Source: Denticeps clupeoides
Lineage: Eukaryota; Chordata; Actinopteri; Clupeiformes; Denticipitidae
Reading direction: 5' to 3'
DNA: 64,000 nucleotides
Assembly: GCF_900700375.1 (NCBI RefSeq)
Contig: NC_041726.1
Span: 17,359,239-17,423,238, forward strand
Notes under the pieces: generated by a model
What the model was told of the DNA's origin: nothing
The model's input: the letters and a program-made list of their open reading frames with translations, nothing else
Databases searched by the model: none
Shown: positions 15,701 to 27,689 of the stretch, piece by piece
Position numbering within the stretch: position 1 is the stretch's first letter
Layout: each line of letters opens with the position of its first letter
Made by a program: the position numbers and the translations under genes

Positions 15701-18700
15701 GCTTGAAGCCAGAGGCAAGTGCCTGTCTTGTTAAAAATGGTAGCGGTGCCCCTGAATAGTTCACTAATTTTCATTTAAAATGTAAATGCAAATGTCTCAT
15801 TGATATTGTGGTACCACTGATCTGATCATCAGTGGGCAATAACACGTCTGAATTATTTAATTCAGTTTCCTTCTAAATTAGATAGGTACAAAATATTGTC
15901 TTTCTGCGATTGCTCAGTATCATTACCCATAATTGCCATGTTATAACCAGGTGTCTTTCTCTGTGTCTCAGATGTTTCGCCAGTGCTAGCAGGCTTCCTC
16001 GGAGCAGGCGTTCTGGTTGTCTCTGCGACAGTTGCTGTGTTCCTATGGACGTGCTGCCAGCGGCGTTACCGTCGCCTGACGGGTGCTTACAAGCTGAGTG
16101 GTGGCCCCCTTGACCCGCCTGTCGATCCACCATTCAAGTTCATACACATGCTGAAGGGCATTAGCATCTACCCAGAATCCCTCAGCAACAGCAAGAAGAT
16201 TGTACGGGTGGGCCGGCATCCCAAATCAAACAACTCCTCTCCTTCCTCATTCACATCAACATCCACCTCTTCTTTCTCCTTGAGGAATTGGAGGAATGAT
16301 AGTGCTGGAGGCCGCACTCTGTTGCTTGATGCTGACGCAGAGGGTGGGCTTCTCAGTGGGGGTATGCAACTGCAGATGAGCCACCTGGTGCCACCTTGTG
16401 GTGCTCCGAGGCTGGAGCGGGCGCTGCCAATCCGCGCCGACTACTGCTGTCTGGAGAGCAGCTCCAGTGAAGCGGCCAGTAAGTCAGCCTCACCCTTCTG
16501 CCCCACCCCCCCCTCCTTGGGCAAGCTTAGTCTGGCTATCGACTACAACTTCCCAAAGAAAGCTCTGGTTGTGACCATTCTGGGTGCACAGGGCCTCCCA
16601 GCCATGGACGAGCAGACAGGCACCTCGGACCCATACGTCAAGATGACCATCCTCCCTGAGAAGAAGCACCGTGTGAAGACACGGGTCCTTCGGAAGACAC
16701 TGGAGCCAGTCTTCGATGAGACCTTCACCTTCTATGGTGTCCCGTACAGCAACCTGCCGGAGCTCACCCTGCACTTTCTGGTGCTCAGCTTTGACCGCTT
16801 TGCCCGTGATGACATCATCGGTGAGGCTGCAGTCCCATTGGCCAGTGTGGACCCCTGCACTGGACGGGTGCACATCAGCCAATCAATCACCAAGAGAAAC
16901 ATCCAGGTATGAGTGAGGACAAAAATAGGACTTACACATCATCAGTCAGAGGAGAAAAAAGGGCAAATGGTCTGATTGGTGTGAGAGGAAGACCATATGA
17001 TAGAGAGAGAGAAAGAGTAGAGGAGAGAGAGGAGGTGTCCGTGGACCACAGATTTACATAGGCCTGTTAAATATTCATGAATATTAATAATGCAGTACCC
17101 CTGCACTGGTGTTGTGGACTTTAAAAATTGACCAAAATCAAAAACACTCACACAAAAACATTCAGCTATGCCCTATTTTCAAGGCTAATATCACATGAAG
17201 CATGGATGCATGGTTTGCAGAAAAAAGCAAATGGCCTCATAACTGATAAATCCTGCAGCTATTAATTTAATAGCACTTGGGCCTGTATGATGGAGAGGAA
17301 GAGCCATTACTGTTCACTGTTCCAGGGAGTAGTGTCCTCAGCATAACTGATGGAATTATCATTTCTTGAGGTACATAGTGGTAGGACAGGGTGGGCCACA
17401 TTTAGTGCCTGGTGGGAGTGGAAGAGAGAGAGAGCACAAGTTCATGGCTGATATACAGGAAGCTGGAGTATTTGACTCAGAATCAGTAATACAGGCGTTC
17501 TTAGTAAAGTGCACGATAATTCAGCACAAGCAAATGAGGAAGGAGGCATAATCTCATCCTCACTCCTCACCGAGGATCCATTAGTGCTTTTAGTGCAAAC
17601 AATAAATCAAGGAGACATTATGCCCCCCCACCATTCTCTCTCTCAAATACAATCTGCTTCAGTTTACTGCATTATTGCCAGGAGGAATCCCCACTTCATG
17701 AAAAGGAGAAAGATTGATAAAAGATGAGGGGGGAAATGAAGGATGTTTGAATGGATGGGTAGAAATAGGGACGTCTAAGGATTAGAAGAAATTGTAGGTA
17801 GGCATTTGCATAGCAAAAACTTTTCATTGCACATAAATAGGCTTCATTAATTAGTTGTAGAGCAATAATCATGACTAGTTATCAGTCTCACTTTCTTTTC
17901 TACCACAGTTTTTTTCTGAAAGACCCACTGCCTTTAAGAAATCTTCCTTTTTTAATTAAAAGGCTTAATTAGTTCATTCTAATTAATTCTGTTAATTCTA
18001 TATATGATCTTATCGGTGCTAAACTGAAACTGACTTTTCGGTACCCAACTCTAAGAACCTAGAACTTGCATGACAATGACATGACATAAAACTAGTACTA
18101 TAATTATAAGAGGGCTTAGGAACATTTCACTGGGAGGTCCAGACTGTCCATGGGCTGAAAGGGTTAAGAGAGTGTACAGCAACAATAGCATGACAAATAC
18201 AGAGGTGTAGTAGTAATAAGTAGTAAAAATAGTGATAGGGATGGAAAAAGTAAAAAAAACTACTGAGAGGGGCAGGGCTTCCTCCTGAAGCAGATGAACA
18301 GCCCGCCTTTACCTATCCAATTGTGGAGCCCATAACACAACATGCAAATAACCTCGGCCTAACGTCGTAAAAATGCCACATCCCTTGCAGTGGCATTATG
18401 TCAGGCACTTAGCAGAGCTTCAGAAAGCCATTACCCTTTTGGACGACATAAACAGAATGATCTTTCCCTTTAGTGCACACTTCCCCTTGCAATATGTGTC
18501 ACCTAAATCCTGAAATCCACCTACGGTGAAATGGACAGACTTTGTGATGCTTTTCTGTCTAGGAATGAGCAAGTATGGCAAATACAGCTTTAAAAAGATT
18601 TTCACAGGTTACACTTCAGCATCTGATCTAGAATCTATTGTTGTGGAAGGAAAGTATTTGCATAATGCAGATTAGTACCAGACATTCACATGTATAAAAA

Positions 18701-21700
18701 ACTACTTCAGGTGCATTAGAAAGAATACATACACACACACTCAGAGACACACAAAATACACAAACATTCTTCCATGGTAACAGTATATGTCTTAAATTCA
18801 AGCTGAGCCGTGGGCTGTCTCCCACTACAGGTTGCCATGGTGATGCTGAGAAGAATCCGCTGGCTGACTAGAGAATAGGGAGATAAGCAGGGAGAGAAAA
18901 CAGCAAAACCTTCTCTCCCTTCTCACCCCTCAACTCTCCGTTGTCTTTTTCTAAGGTTCCCAGTTCATAGACTATGTTGAATAGCTTTCAAATTAAAAAA
19001 TTCTAATTCAAATTTTATTCGTATTTATTGGCCAAGTAAGTGCAAGCACATACAAGGAATTTCATTCCGGTAGATGGTGTCTCTCAAGTACAATGTAGGA
19101 AAAAAAAAAAAAAAACAATCAACAACAATCAACAACAACAATGTGCAAGGGTGTGGTGTTATTGTCCAAGTTGTGGATTGTTTGTGATTTATAAATAACT
19201 ATATCTACTTTTTATGAATAAATAGGCAAAAAACTAACTAAATCTTATATACAAGTGAATACTGCCAAAGACCACAGTATTGCAAATTATGCAAGTGTAC
19301 AATGAACAAATATGCAAATATTGCAAACATAACCAAATATTACACTTTTACGTCTTTAACATAACATATGTGTAACTGGTAGGTTGAAGGTGTGCAAATG
19401 AGTGAAAGACAATGTTTCAAGAAAAGAGCTGTGTTGGACTTCAGGGAGCGAAAGCGCTTCCCTGATCGCAACAGAGAGAAGAGTCCATTGTTGGGGTGGC
19501 TGAGGTTCACTATCTTCCTGGCCCTGGTGCAGCACCGTTTGCTGAAGATAGATAGAAGGTCAGGGAGCTTGATACGGATGCTCTCTATGGTGCAGGAGTA
19601 GAAGATCCTGAGCACCTTGGAGGGCAGTCTGAAGTCTCTCAGGCGTCTGAGGTGGTAGAGACGCATCCGGGCCTTTTTCACCATGGTGTTGATGTGACAG
19701 GACCATGACAGGTCCTGTGTGATGTTACACCGAGGTAACGGAAGCTGTCCACTCTCTCCACTGGGCTCCTGTTAATGACAGGGGTCTGGTAGGTCCTCTC
19801 CTGCTCAAAGATAACATAATTGAACACAAATGCAGTTTTTAAATGAAGGTTTACGTTATTAAGGGAGAAAAAAACTCCAAATCTACATGGCCTTGTGTGA
19901 AAAAGTGATTGCCCCAAGAGCGCAGAGACAACTCATCCGGGAGGCCACAAAAGACCCCAGGACAACATCTAAAGAACTGCAGGCCTCACTTGCCTCAATT
20001 AAGGTCAGTGTTCACGACTCCACCATAAGAAAGAGAATGGGCAAAAATGGCCTGCATGGCAGATTTCCAAGGCAGAAACAACTTTTAAGCAAAAAGAACA
20101 TTAAGGCTCGTCTCAATTTTGCCAAGACTTTTGGGAAAATACCTTGTGGACCGACGAGACAAAAGTTTTAACTTCTTGGAAGTTGCGTGTCCCGTTACAT
20201 CTAGCGTAAAAGTAACACAGCATTTCAGAAAAAGAACATCATACCAACAGTAAAATATGGTGGTGGTAGTGTGATGGGGTTGTTTTGCTACTTCAGGACC
20301 TGGACGGCTTGCTGTGATAGATGGAACCATGAATTCTACTGTCTACCAAAAAATCCTGAAGGAGAATGTCCGGCCATCTGTTTGTCAACTCAAGCTGAAG
20401 CGATCTTGGGTGCTGCAGCAGGACAATGACCCAAAACACACCAGCAAATCCACCTCTGAATGGCTGAAGAAAAACAAAATTAAGACTTTAGAGTGGCCTA
20501 GTCAAAGTCCTGACCTGAATCCTATTGAGATGTTGTGACATGACCTTAAAAAGGCGGTTCATGCTAGAAAACCCTCAAATAAAGCTGAATTACAACAATT
20601 CTGCAAAGATGAGTGGGCCAAAATTCCTCCAGAGCGCTGTAAAAGACTTGTTGCAAGTTATCGCAAACGCTTGATTGCAGTTATTGCTGCTAAGGGTGGC
20701 CCAAGCAGTTATTAGGTTCAGGGGGCAATAACTTTTTCACACAGGGTCATGTAGGTTTGGATTTTTTTTCTCCCTAAATAATAAAAACCATAATTTAAAA
20801 ACTGCATTTTGTGTTTACTTGTGTTATCTTTGACTAATAGTTAAATGTGTTTGATGATCAGAAACATTTTGTGTGACAAACATGCAAAAGAATAAGAAAT
20901 CAGGAAGGGGGCAAATAGTTTTTCACACCACTGTATACTTTATTTACATAATTTATACTTCTGAGTTGGCTAAAGTAACAAATGGCCAGTTGCACTTTAA
21001 AAATTAATAAGGCAAAGAAGACAAAAATATTGTTCATCACCATTCATCTACCTGGATATTCTTTGCCATACTGAAAGACCTCTACCAATGACCTCTGCCT
21101 CTGGGTCGGGGTGCGGGTCTGTCAGGGGGAGGGGGATTTCTCTCCGTTTCTGTAGCTCTGTATTTTCTTTTGCATGGTTTTTCATATGCTTGAATAAATT
21201 GGTTGTATTAACTTTTATATAATACAGTACAAATCCAGGAATGCAGATGAAAATACAGATTAAAAATCATATGAGGAGATTTCTGCTATTGTTTTCTATA
21301 CAATAATTTGCTCCGTCCTGGTTGAGTGCAGCATACAAACATGTTAAGCTATAGTGTGTTTTTATGCAGACTGTGTTTTATGCAGTGTATGCACCCAGCA
21401 TGGTTATGCTGTCTTGTGTGTGCGTAGCTCTGACGTATTGTACAATATTGAGGGGACTGTTTTTTTTTTTTGGGCAGTGTACTGATGTGGTTTGTTTTGA
21501 GTAACCATGTATGTGTTTCCTCAGTGTGACACTCGTGGGGAGCTGCTAGTTTCTGTATCCTACCAGCCTGCCACACACAGACTCAATGTGGTTGTTCTGA
21601 AGGCCAAACACCTGCCCAAGATGGATATCTCCGGACTGTCTGGGAGTGAGTTTTCACAAGTGCACACACAAACATATATAAATAAACATATATTTTAGAT

Positions 21701-22052
21701 TAAGAATCATACTCATGCCTCTTATGTCTCTCCTAACCCAGACCCCTATGTCAAAGTGAATGTCTTTTATGGCCGCAAACGCATTGCCAAAAAGAAGACC
21801 CACGTGAAAAAGAGCACTCTAAACCCTGTCTTCAATGAGTCCTTTATCTACGACGTGCCTGCCGAGCTCATGCCTGACCTCTCTGTCGAGTTCCTTGTCA
21901 TTGACTTTGACCGCACCACCAAGAATGAGGTCATTGGCCGTATCATCCTTGGCGGCCAGAGCCCCACCCCTTCTGGTGTCACCCACTGGCGTGAAGTTTG
22001 CGACAATCCACGGAGACAGATTGCTAAGTGGCACAATTTGGAGGAGTACTAG
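9208..22052 (+). CDS. syt11: Synaptotagmin-11
   Basis: Coding exons 9208-9241, 15972-16906, 21525-21645 and 21742-22052 join in phase to 466 codons plus TAG. The start [16 protein letters not shown] is nearly that of human SYT11 (431 aa). A transmembrane segment spans about residues 17-40, followed by a CC and basic anchor, then the [18 protein letters not shown] signature. C2A is about 195-323 and C2B about 324-466, ending KWHNLEEY. In C2A the usual aspartate of the DFDRF loop is serine (SFDRF, Ser284), the known substitution in Syt4/Syt11 that weakens calcium binding. C2B has SGNPYVKVN as in Syt11. These proteins act on Golgi-derived, endosomal and vesicle membranes and restrain membrane uptake. 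The linker is some 35 residues longer than the human one, with Ser/Thr-rich and Gly-rich insertions. Whether it is the a or b fish duplicate cannot be told. Confidence 0.96.
9752..9787. repeat. (GT)n microsatellite
   Basis: Uninterrupted GT dinucleotides, about 18 units, in syt11 intron 1. Confidence 0.95.
9838..9845. promoter_or_regulatory. Perfect CRE palindrome TGACGTCA in syt11 intron 1
   Basis: The full CREB/ATF site lies 0.6 kb into the intron, 50 bases after the GT run. Function is inferred from the motif alone. Confidence 0.4.
11789..11943. mobile_element. Tc1-like element, terminal fragment
   Basis: ACTGTGCATCCAGAAAGTATT, then CAGCCTTATTTTAAAATGGA and TCTACACACAACACC, is the terminal inverted repeat of a widespread fish Tc1-like family. 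No transposase or opposite end follows. Confidence 0.7.
12197..12370 (+). repeat. SINE family B with an expanded CTGTCC(CTGTCA) tract
   Basis: Head GTAGGCTGGTGGGTAACACA, B box GGTTCAAACCC, tail AAGTCGCTCTGGATAAGGGC. The central CTGTCCCTGTCA motif is repeated. Confidence 0.8.
19010..19805 (-). mobile_element. LINE fragment (CR1/L2/Rex clade), 3' end with reverse transcriptase C-terminus
   Basis: Read on the - strand, it encodes [20 protein letters not shown], then [50 protein letters not shown]. This is the conserved C-terminal part of fish non-LTR retrotransposon ORF2. The frame is shifted and partly deleted. The 3' UTR runs down to about 19010 with the family's usual TTGGCCAAGTAAGTGCAAGC segment (given on +). 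Its 5' part is cut off by the Tc1-like element. Confidence 0.75.
19806..20937 (+). mobile_element. Tc1-like DNA transposon, left end incomplete
   Basis: Inverted repeats pair AAATGCAGTTTTTAAATGAA through TGTGAAAAAGTGATTG on the left with the same bases reversed at about 20725-20815. The right end proper, GGGGGCAAATAGTTTTTCAC, reaches about 20937, while the matching left outer part is missing. Transposase pieces: 19887-20171 with the paired helix-turn-helix part ([20 protein letters not shown]), and from 20314 with [20 protein letters not shown] then [10 protein letters not shown], an in-frame stop and more matching residues to about 20715. Inactive: frame broken near 20170 and stopped at 20536-20538. 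Confidence 0.85.
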
Positions 22053-24745
22053 TGCATCCAATATTCCCTGGAATAACAAAAGGTGACCATATTGGAAAGT
22101 CATGAAGAAGAAATGAACATTCCCCAGTCAACAGGCTCAACAAATCTGTCACCCCACAGGAACATGTCGAGAAAAAAAAATTATGAGAATTAGCTACAGA
22201 GGGATGAAATCTCAGCACTAACCGATGACAGACTGACCAGCTGTCACCAGACTTTTGATTACTGGTTTAAACACTGACAACCGGTTCCAAGTTTGTCCTG
22301 TTTATGTGGGGGTGGGTTGGTGAAAAGGATTTTTCGAATAATCTGCCTGTACTTCCATCACTTGTACCATAGCGTGATGGCATTTACGTTCTTCACTGCA
22401 TGCATAAGCAATTTTAAAATAATGCGTCCACTAATTCCTTGATATCTCTAGAGGGCACACGGGGGTGGTCATTAACAATGATTAATAATGACATGAACAT
22501 TTACAGTGGTCATTGTGATTGGGTGAGGCTATAAAAAATATAATTCTTAGAAAATATTTTTGGTTTTATAGAAGCTCAAAGGATTCTATCAAAGAAGCAC
22601 AACACCAAACATCAAAAGTTAACACCAAATATGGGTTCTTCTTACAGGGCATAGCTGCAGTTTATTCTGAATCAGAAGACTGGGTTGGATATGTCTTGTT
22701 TTCCTGTATCTGTATCTGTCAGACATCAGAATCAAAACTGGACCACACACCAGTCCACAGCCAAAAACCACCAGATGGAACCTGAGAGATCTATTCCTTG
22801 TAAGAGTTTATACCAGAAATTTTGCATTGCCTGACTGTCACCATGGCAACACCTGAAGATGGCAGAAGAGTCCTCTATTTTGTTGATAAGGCTTCTCGTA
22901 AGTCTGTTGCTGCTCCTCATAGCACTCAGAACCTGTCAATATCTACGAGTGAGGCTTAAAATGTGCAAGCAATCAGATGCTAGGATCAATGCTATTGTGG
23001 AGACAAACAGCCATCACTACAATGTGTAGGACCCATGTCTCCTGTCTATAATCTGTATGAAATTCTTAATCCTAATCAAAATTTCCACTTGCAAGCATTA
23101 AAGGGCACCTTTCTGTCTCCACAGAGCCCCATTCCACCCAGAATTCTTTGTATTAGCTTAGAGAACTTCTTTTTTGCTGCTCCATCACTCTTTTGCTGTC
23201 GGCTGTACATACTGTAACATGCTAGGCAAAAACAAGATATTTATAACATTAGGTGTAGTTATGGCCCCTTGTTTGGACACAATACACCCTGCTCTACCCA
23301 TATAACCAATTGTTTAGATTCAGGCAAAGATCTGCACTTTCCTAATTTTTACATTTTATGTTCCTAGAACGTATAAACACTGACTAATTAATAAATGTTT
23401 GATTAATAACCTGATTGCTGTTTCTTCAAATGGAAGTGAATTTTGTTAGGCCAACATTACAACTGCTGCTCTTCAGCATCTGTCCCTTTAAGAGCTGGTC
23501 ACAGTAGAACAGGGCTGATAGCCACAGTCAGTTCCATTGGGTCTTGCATCATCTGTGCACTTTTATGTATGTGTTTATTGTGTCTCTGTGTGTGTATGAG
23601 CAAAAGAGATCTTTCTGTGTGCATGCTGCCTGTGTATGTTGGCTATGGGTTTGTATGAAAACCTGAGAGTTAGCATAGAGTGTGTGTGTAAGTGTTGTGA
23701 TGACTAAAAGCCTGAGGGTAGAATTTGGACTTACATGTCCTCATTCCCTTAGCGCACACACAGGACAGGGAGGACAGTTCACATTCGTGTAGATCAGCAA
23801 CTGCAATGTGTGTGAAAGTGTGTGTGTTTGCATGAGACTCCAGCTGCAGTAGGCGTGGTCAGATGTCCTTGGCCTCATTCTTTTTTTTTATTGTCTTTCA
23901 ATAAAGTCTCTCCCTATATCTTAACCTCCTTATACCATTTCACCAGTCCTTTTCCCTTCTGTCTGTTATAAGATAAGCACTATGTGTCAGTGAATGACAG
24001 ATATGTTTTGATGGATAATAGATTTTTTTTGTACACACATACTCCATCTCCGAGAGAGGAAGAACAGGTCTGAAAGCCCTGTATTAATATAAATATATAA
24101 GGAAATCATGTTAATGTTTGTTCATTCCAATGCACTGCAGCACTGTGGTCATGCCTGTCCTTCCTCAGTGTAATGTTACTCCCTGAATAGCAATGAGTGC
24201 TTTCTCTGGGTAAACGTCTTTATAAATGATATGTTATTTTGTTCCATTAGATTTTTCCATTAGAGTGTCCAGCTCCATCCCTCTTGCCTGGGCCCCACTC
24301 CACATTTACCTACAACTGACCCCTGAGTTGTACTCTTGTGTGCGATACAAAACAAACTTTTTCTGTAGACAGAAAAAGAATAAATCCATCAGTAGTGATA
24401 CTGTGTTGTCTCAGTGCTAAACACCAGAGCACAGGGTATGATGTCTGCAGATGGGGAGACAAAGTCTGTTTGAAGACAACTGCATAATGCTATGGGTTCT
24501 ATACTAAATATGTTACATTCTGATGTATGTTGAATTTATTAACACATTGAATGTGCAAATAAAAAACTCATAGACTATCTGCACTATACACCAGTCATTT
24601 CATTATGGGAAATGACTACTGGCAAAAAAATGCATATCAAGAGAAACAAACTATACATAAAATACATTGTATTAAGAAAATGTACATTTATATACATGAA
24701 CATGATTCCAATTCCTTGTTCCAAACACACACACATACACACACA
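22053..24745 (+). other. syt11 3' UTR and downstream DNA
   Basis: No coding exon was recognised. Candidate poly(A) signals are AATAAA at 23900-23905 and 24558-24563. A 1.9- to 2.5-kb 3' UTR fits the family. No repeats of note apart from short GT runs near 23660-23830. Confidence 0.5.
23900..23905 (+). terminator. Candidate poly(A) signal of syt11
   Basis: AATAAA followed by a TC-rich stretch. A second candidate is at 24558-24563. Confidence 0.4.
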
Positions 24746-24747
24746 TA

Positions 24748-26135
24748 CAGGGAGTGCAGAATTATTAGGCAAATGAGTATTTTGTCCACATCATCCTCTT
24801 CATGCATGTTGTCTTACTTCAAGCTGTGTAGGCTCGAAAGCCTACTACCAATTAAGCATATTAGGTGATGTGCATCTCTGTAATGAGAAGGGGTGTGGTC
24901 TAATGACATCAGCACCCTATATCAGGTGTGCATAATTATTAGGCAACTTCCTTTCCTTTGGCAAAATGGGTCAAAAGAAGGACTTGACAGGCTCAGAAAA
25001 GTCAAAAATAGTGAGATATCTTGCAGAGGGATGCAGCACTCTTAAAATTGCAAAGCTTCTGAAGCGTTATCATTGAACAATCAAGCGTTTCATTCAAAAT
25101 AGGGTCGCAAGAAGCGTGTGGAAAAACCAAGGCGCAAAATAACTGCCCATGAACTGAGAAAAGTCAAGCATGCAGCTGCCAAGATGCCACTTGCCACCAG
25201 TTTGGCCATATTTCAGAGCATTTTCATCACTGGAGTGCCCAAAAGCACAAGGTGTCCAATATTCAGAGACATGGCCAAGGTAAGAAAGGCTGAAAGACGA
25301 CCACCACTGAACAAGGCACACAAGCTGAAACGTCAAGACTGGGCCAAGAAATATCTCAAGACAGATTTTTCTACGGTTTTATGGACTGATGAAATGAGAG
25401 TGAGTCTTGATGGGCCAGATGGATGGGCCCGTGGCTGGATTGGTAAAGGGCAGAGAGCTCCAGTCCGACTCAGACGCCAGCAAGGTGGAGGTGGAGTACT
25501 GGTTTGGGCTGGTATCATCAAAGATGAGCTTGTGGGGCCTTTTCGGGTTGAGGATGGAGTCAAGCTCAACTCCCAGTCCTACTGCCAGTTTCTGGAAGAC
25601 CCCTTCTTCAAGAGGTGGTACAGGAAGAAGTCTGCATCCTTCAAGAAAAATATGATTTTCATGCAGGATAATGCTCCATCACACGCGTCCAAGTCCCAAG
25701 AAAGGGTATAAAAGAAGAAAAACTAATGACATGGCCTCCTTGTTCACCTGATCTGAACCCCATTGAGAACCTGTTGTCCATCATCAAATGTGAGACTTAC
25801 AAGGAGGGAAAACAGTACACCTCTCTGAACAGTGTCTGGGAGGCTGTGGTTGCTGCTGCACTCAATGTTGATGGTGAACAGATCAAAACACTGACAGAAT
25901 CCATGGATGGCAGGCTTTTGAGTGTCCTTGCAAAGAAAGGTGGCTATATTGGTCGCTGTTTTGTTTTTGAATGTCAGAAATGTATATTTGTGAATGTGGA
26001 GATGTTATATTGGTTTCACTGGTAAAAATAAATAATTGAAATGGGTATATATGGGTATATATTTGTTGCCTAATAATTATGCACAGACAGATATCCCCCT
26101 AAAATAGCTAAAAATAAAAACAAACTAAAAACTAC
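24748..26135 (+). mobile_element. Tc1-like DNA transposon, nearly complete, recent-looking
   Basis: Starts after TA with CAGGGAGTGCAGAATTATTA. The inner repeats TGCATAATTATTAGGCAAC (24931-24949) and its inverse (about 26066-26084) bound a transposase that starts at ATG 24966 (MGQKKDLTGSEKSKIVRYLA). The main open block is 25118-25711, with WTDEMRVSLDGPDGWARGWI, GGGGVLVWAGI and MQDNAPSHASKSQ; it continues at 25726 with [14 protein letters not shown]. That gives D, D and the SPDLNP.E catalytic block. The reading is broken by a TGA at about 25075, a shift before 25118 and another near 25710. The right outer end seems lost after about 26135. Confidence 0.88.
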
Positions 26136-27087
26136 TTCCAAAAACACTTATACTTATTGAGCACTCTTTGGCAGCTGTAAACTGCCATGCAATAAGGAAA
26201 GCTGAAACGGGTTCAGGTGAATGAAATGCTCTACAGAACGGTCGATTGAAAATGGTGGTTGGGTTTGAGCTTGGGACAGAGACACGAACACGGCGGGCTG
26301 TAAGACCTGCGCGGCAGATGTCGGGTGGGGAAGTCGGTCCAGTGTTTACAGTGAAGGCGAAAAATCAAATATCACAGACCAGCAGACGCCGCATCTATCT
26401 TGCTACGAAACAATGAGGCCGGCGAGTCTGTGATACACAGTAAGTCCACCGCTTCCTGCCCGTCTTCCTTTGTGCACGGCCGAACTCTTTCTGCATTCAT
26501 TAAAACAATGTTCGAAGCGGATTCTGCTGCCGCTGTCATTTCAGATCTGGTTTAGGTCGGGACTGTGAAATGTACTGGAAAACGAGTAAAGCATGTTGAT
26601 TAGTGTTAAAAAAACTTTACTTTCTCCAGGAATAAAAACTCGACCCGGATCTGCGGGCCTCAGTTCCAGCTCAGATCCGGTGGACCCAAAACCACGATCC
26701 TGGCAGGGGGGGGGTGTAGCTTTCACACATTTAGACGCCCTCTGCCTGTTTTTTTCATAATTTCTTGCGTGTCAAAAATGTTGTCAGTACTTCCTCTGCA
26801 GACAGAGACAGAATTGAGATTTCTCCCAGTATGATCAGTCCTCCCTGCCATTAGTCTGCTGGTCACGTGTCGGGGACATCTGCATCCCTGCTGACAGATC
26901 TTAGGCGCATGGTGCCAAAATGAGTCATTTCCTTTTTTCGAAACCAAATTAATAACTGCAGCTCTTAAAATAGCTGCATGTGTGTGCTGCTGATAATGCA
27001 TCTACAGTGCATTCAGCATTGCATGCTCTACACAACACTTGCTGGACAGCGTGTGATTAAAGTAAAATGAACATGATTGTGAAATTA

Positions 27088-27216
27088 TTGTGCTGTGCTG
27101 CAGTGTCCCACATGGTGCACACAACAAAATGTGTCCTCTGCCTGTAAGCCATCACCTTAGTGAGCAGTGGGCAGAACGGATTTGAACCGGCAAACTGCTA
27201 GGCAACAACTGTCCCA
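27088..27216 (-). repeat. SINE family A, degraded
   Basis: Antisense match with the tail end (GTGCTGTGCTGCAGTG on +) and the B-box region (GGATTTGAACCGGC on +). The middle is deleted. Confidence 0.7.
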
Positions 27217-27390
27217 CTGCCTCAGAGATATGTGTCATTAACTTTACTTTCTTGAAAAGTTATGAATCCCATGATTCTGTTCATTTCAATAGATGGACAA
27301 GTCAACAAAGAAAAAATGTAAGATTTTAAATATTAGTAGTTTCTGATAGAATCGCTGGGCTCCTCCCTTTATAAAACAATCATTATATAT

Positions 27391-27510
27391 TATTACGGCC
27401 ATACCAGTTGAAGAACGCCCAATCTCGTCTGATCTCGGAAGCTAAGAAGGCTTGGGCCTGGTTAGTACTTGGATGGGAGACTGCCTAGGAATACCAGGTG
27501 CTGTAAGCTT
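27391..27510 (+). rRNA. 5S rRNA-like sequence, probable pseudogene
   Basis: About 120 bases match vertebrate 5S rRNA, with runs such as CTCGTCTGATCTCGGAAGCT and GCCTGGTTAGTACTTGGATG unchanged. Differences cluster at the 5' end, in the CACCCTGAG region (now CAGTTGAAG), in the internal A-box region (GAAGGCTTGG for the usual GCAGGGTCGG) and twice in the C box. It is followed by only TTT, not the TTTT terminator. Probably a dispersed 5S pseudogene rather than a working gene, since it stands alone. Confidence 0.75.
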
Positions 27511-27516
27511 TAACTA

Positions 27517-27604
27517 GGGGCAGTGGTGGCCTAGCGGTTAAGGAAGTGGCCCCGTAATCATAAGGTTGCCGGTTCGAATCCCGATCCGCCAAGGTGCCAC
27601 TGAG
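27517..27604 (+). repeat. SINE family A, 5' head only, right after the 5S-like copy
   Basis: GGGGCAGTGGTGGCCTAGCG with A box and GGTTCGAATCC B box, cut after GTGCCACTGAG. It begins six bases after the 5S-like sequence ends. Confidence 0.85.
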
Positions 27605-27689
27605 AACCTGAGGTTCGTGTTTTTATATAGTTAGCTCTGCATTTATAACACATCTGTATGGATATTCAGTTATTTCCATGCTTTTCAGA

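Larger units (their letters stand above)
9242..15971 (+). other. syt11 intron 1
   Basis: A 6.7-kb intron. It contains a (GT)n run (about 9752-9787), a perfect CRE palindrome (9838-9845), a T-run (about 11617-11636), a Tc1-like terminal fragment (11789-11943) and a SINE (12197-12370). The stretches 9300-11600 and 12400-15900 show no recognisable gene. Segments near 13990-14260 and 15490-15590 look like dispersed repeats but I cannot name them. Confidence 0.6.
16907..21524 (+). other. syt11 intron 2
   Basis: A 4.6-kb intron. Its middle is a LINE fragment (19010-19805, - strand) abutting a Tc1-like element (19806-20937). The remaining 16907-19000 and 20940-21520 are AT-rich with no feature I can name. 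Confidence 0.6.
26136..27688 (+). other. rit1 upstream region with a possible noncoding first exon
   Basis: CpG density rises around 26270-26720. A good donor GTAAGT at 26440 could end a noncoding first exon of rit1. Downstream are a SINE fragment (27088-27216), a 5S rRNA-like copy (27391-27510) and another SINE (27517-27604). The stretch 26720-27080 shows nothing I recognise. Confidence 0.45.

Noticed and set aside
19340-19684. Minus-strand 114-codon host gene
   Set aside because: Sequence is the C-terminal part of a fish LINE reverse transcriptase with deletions.
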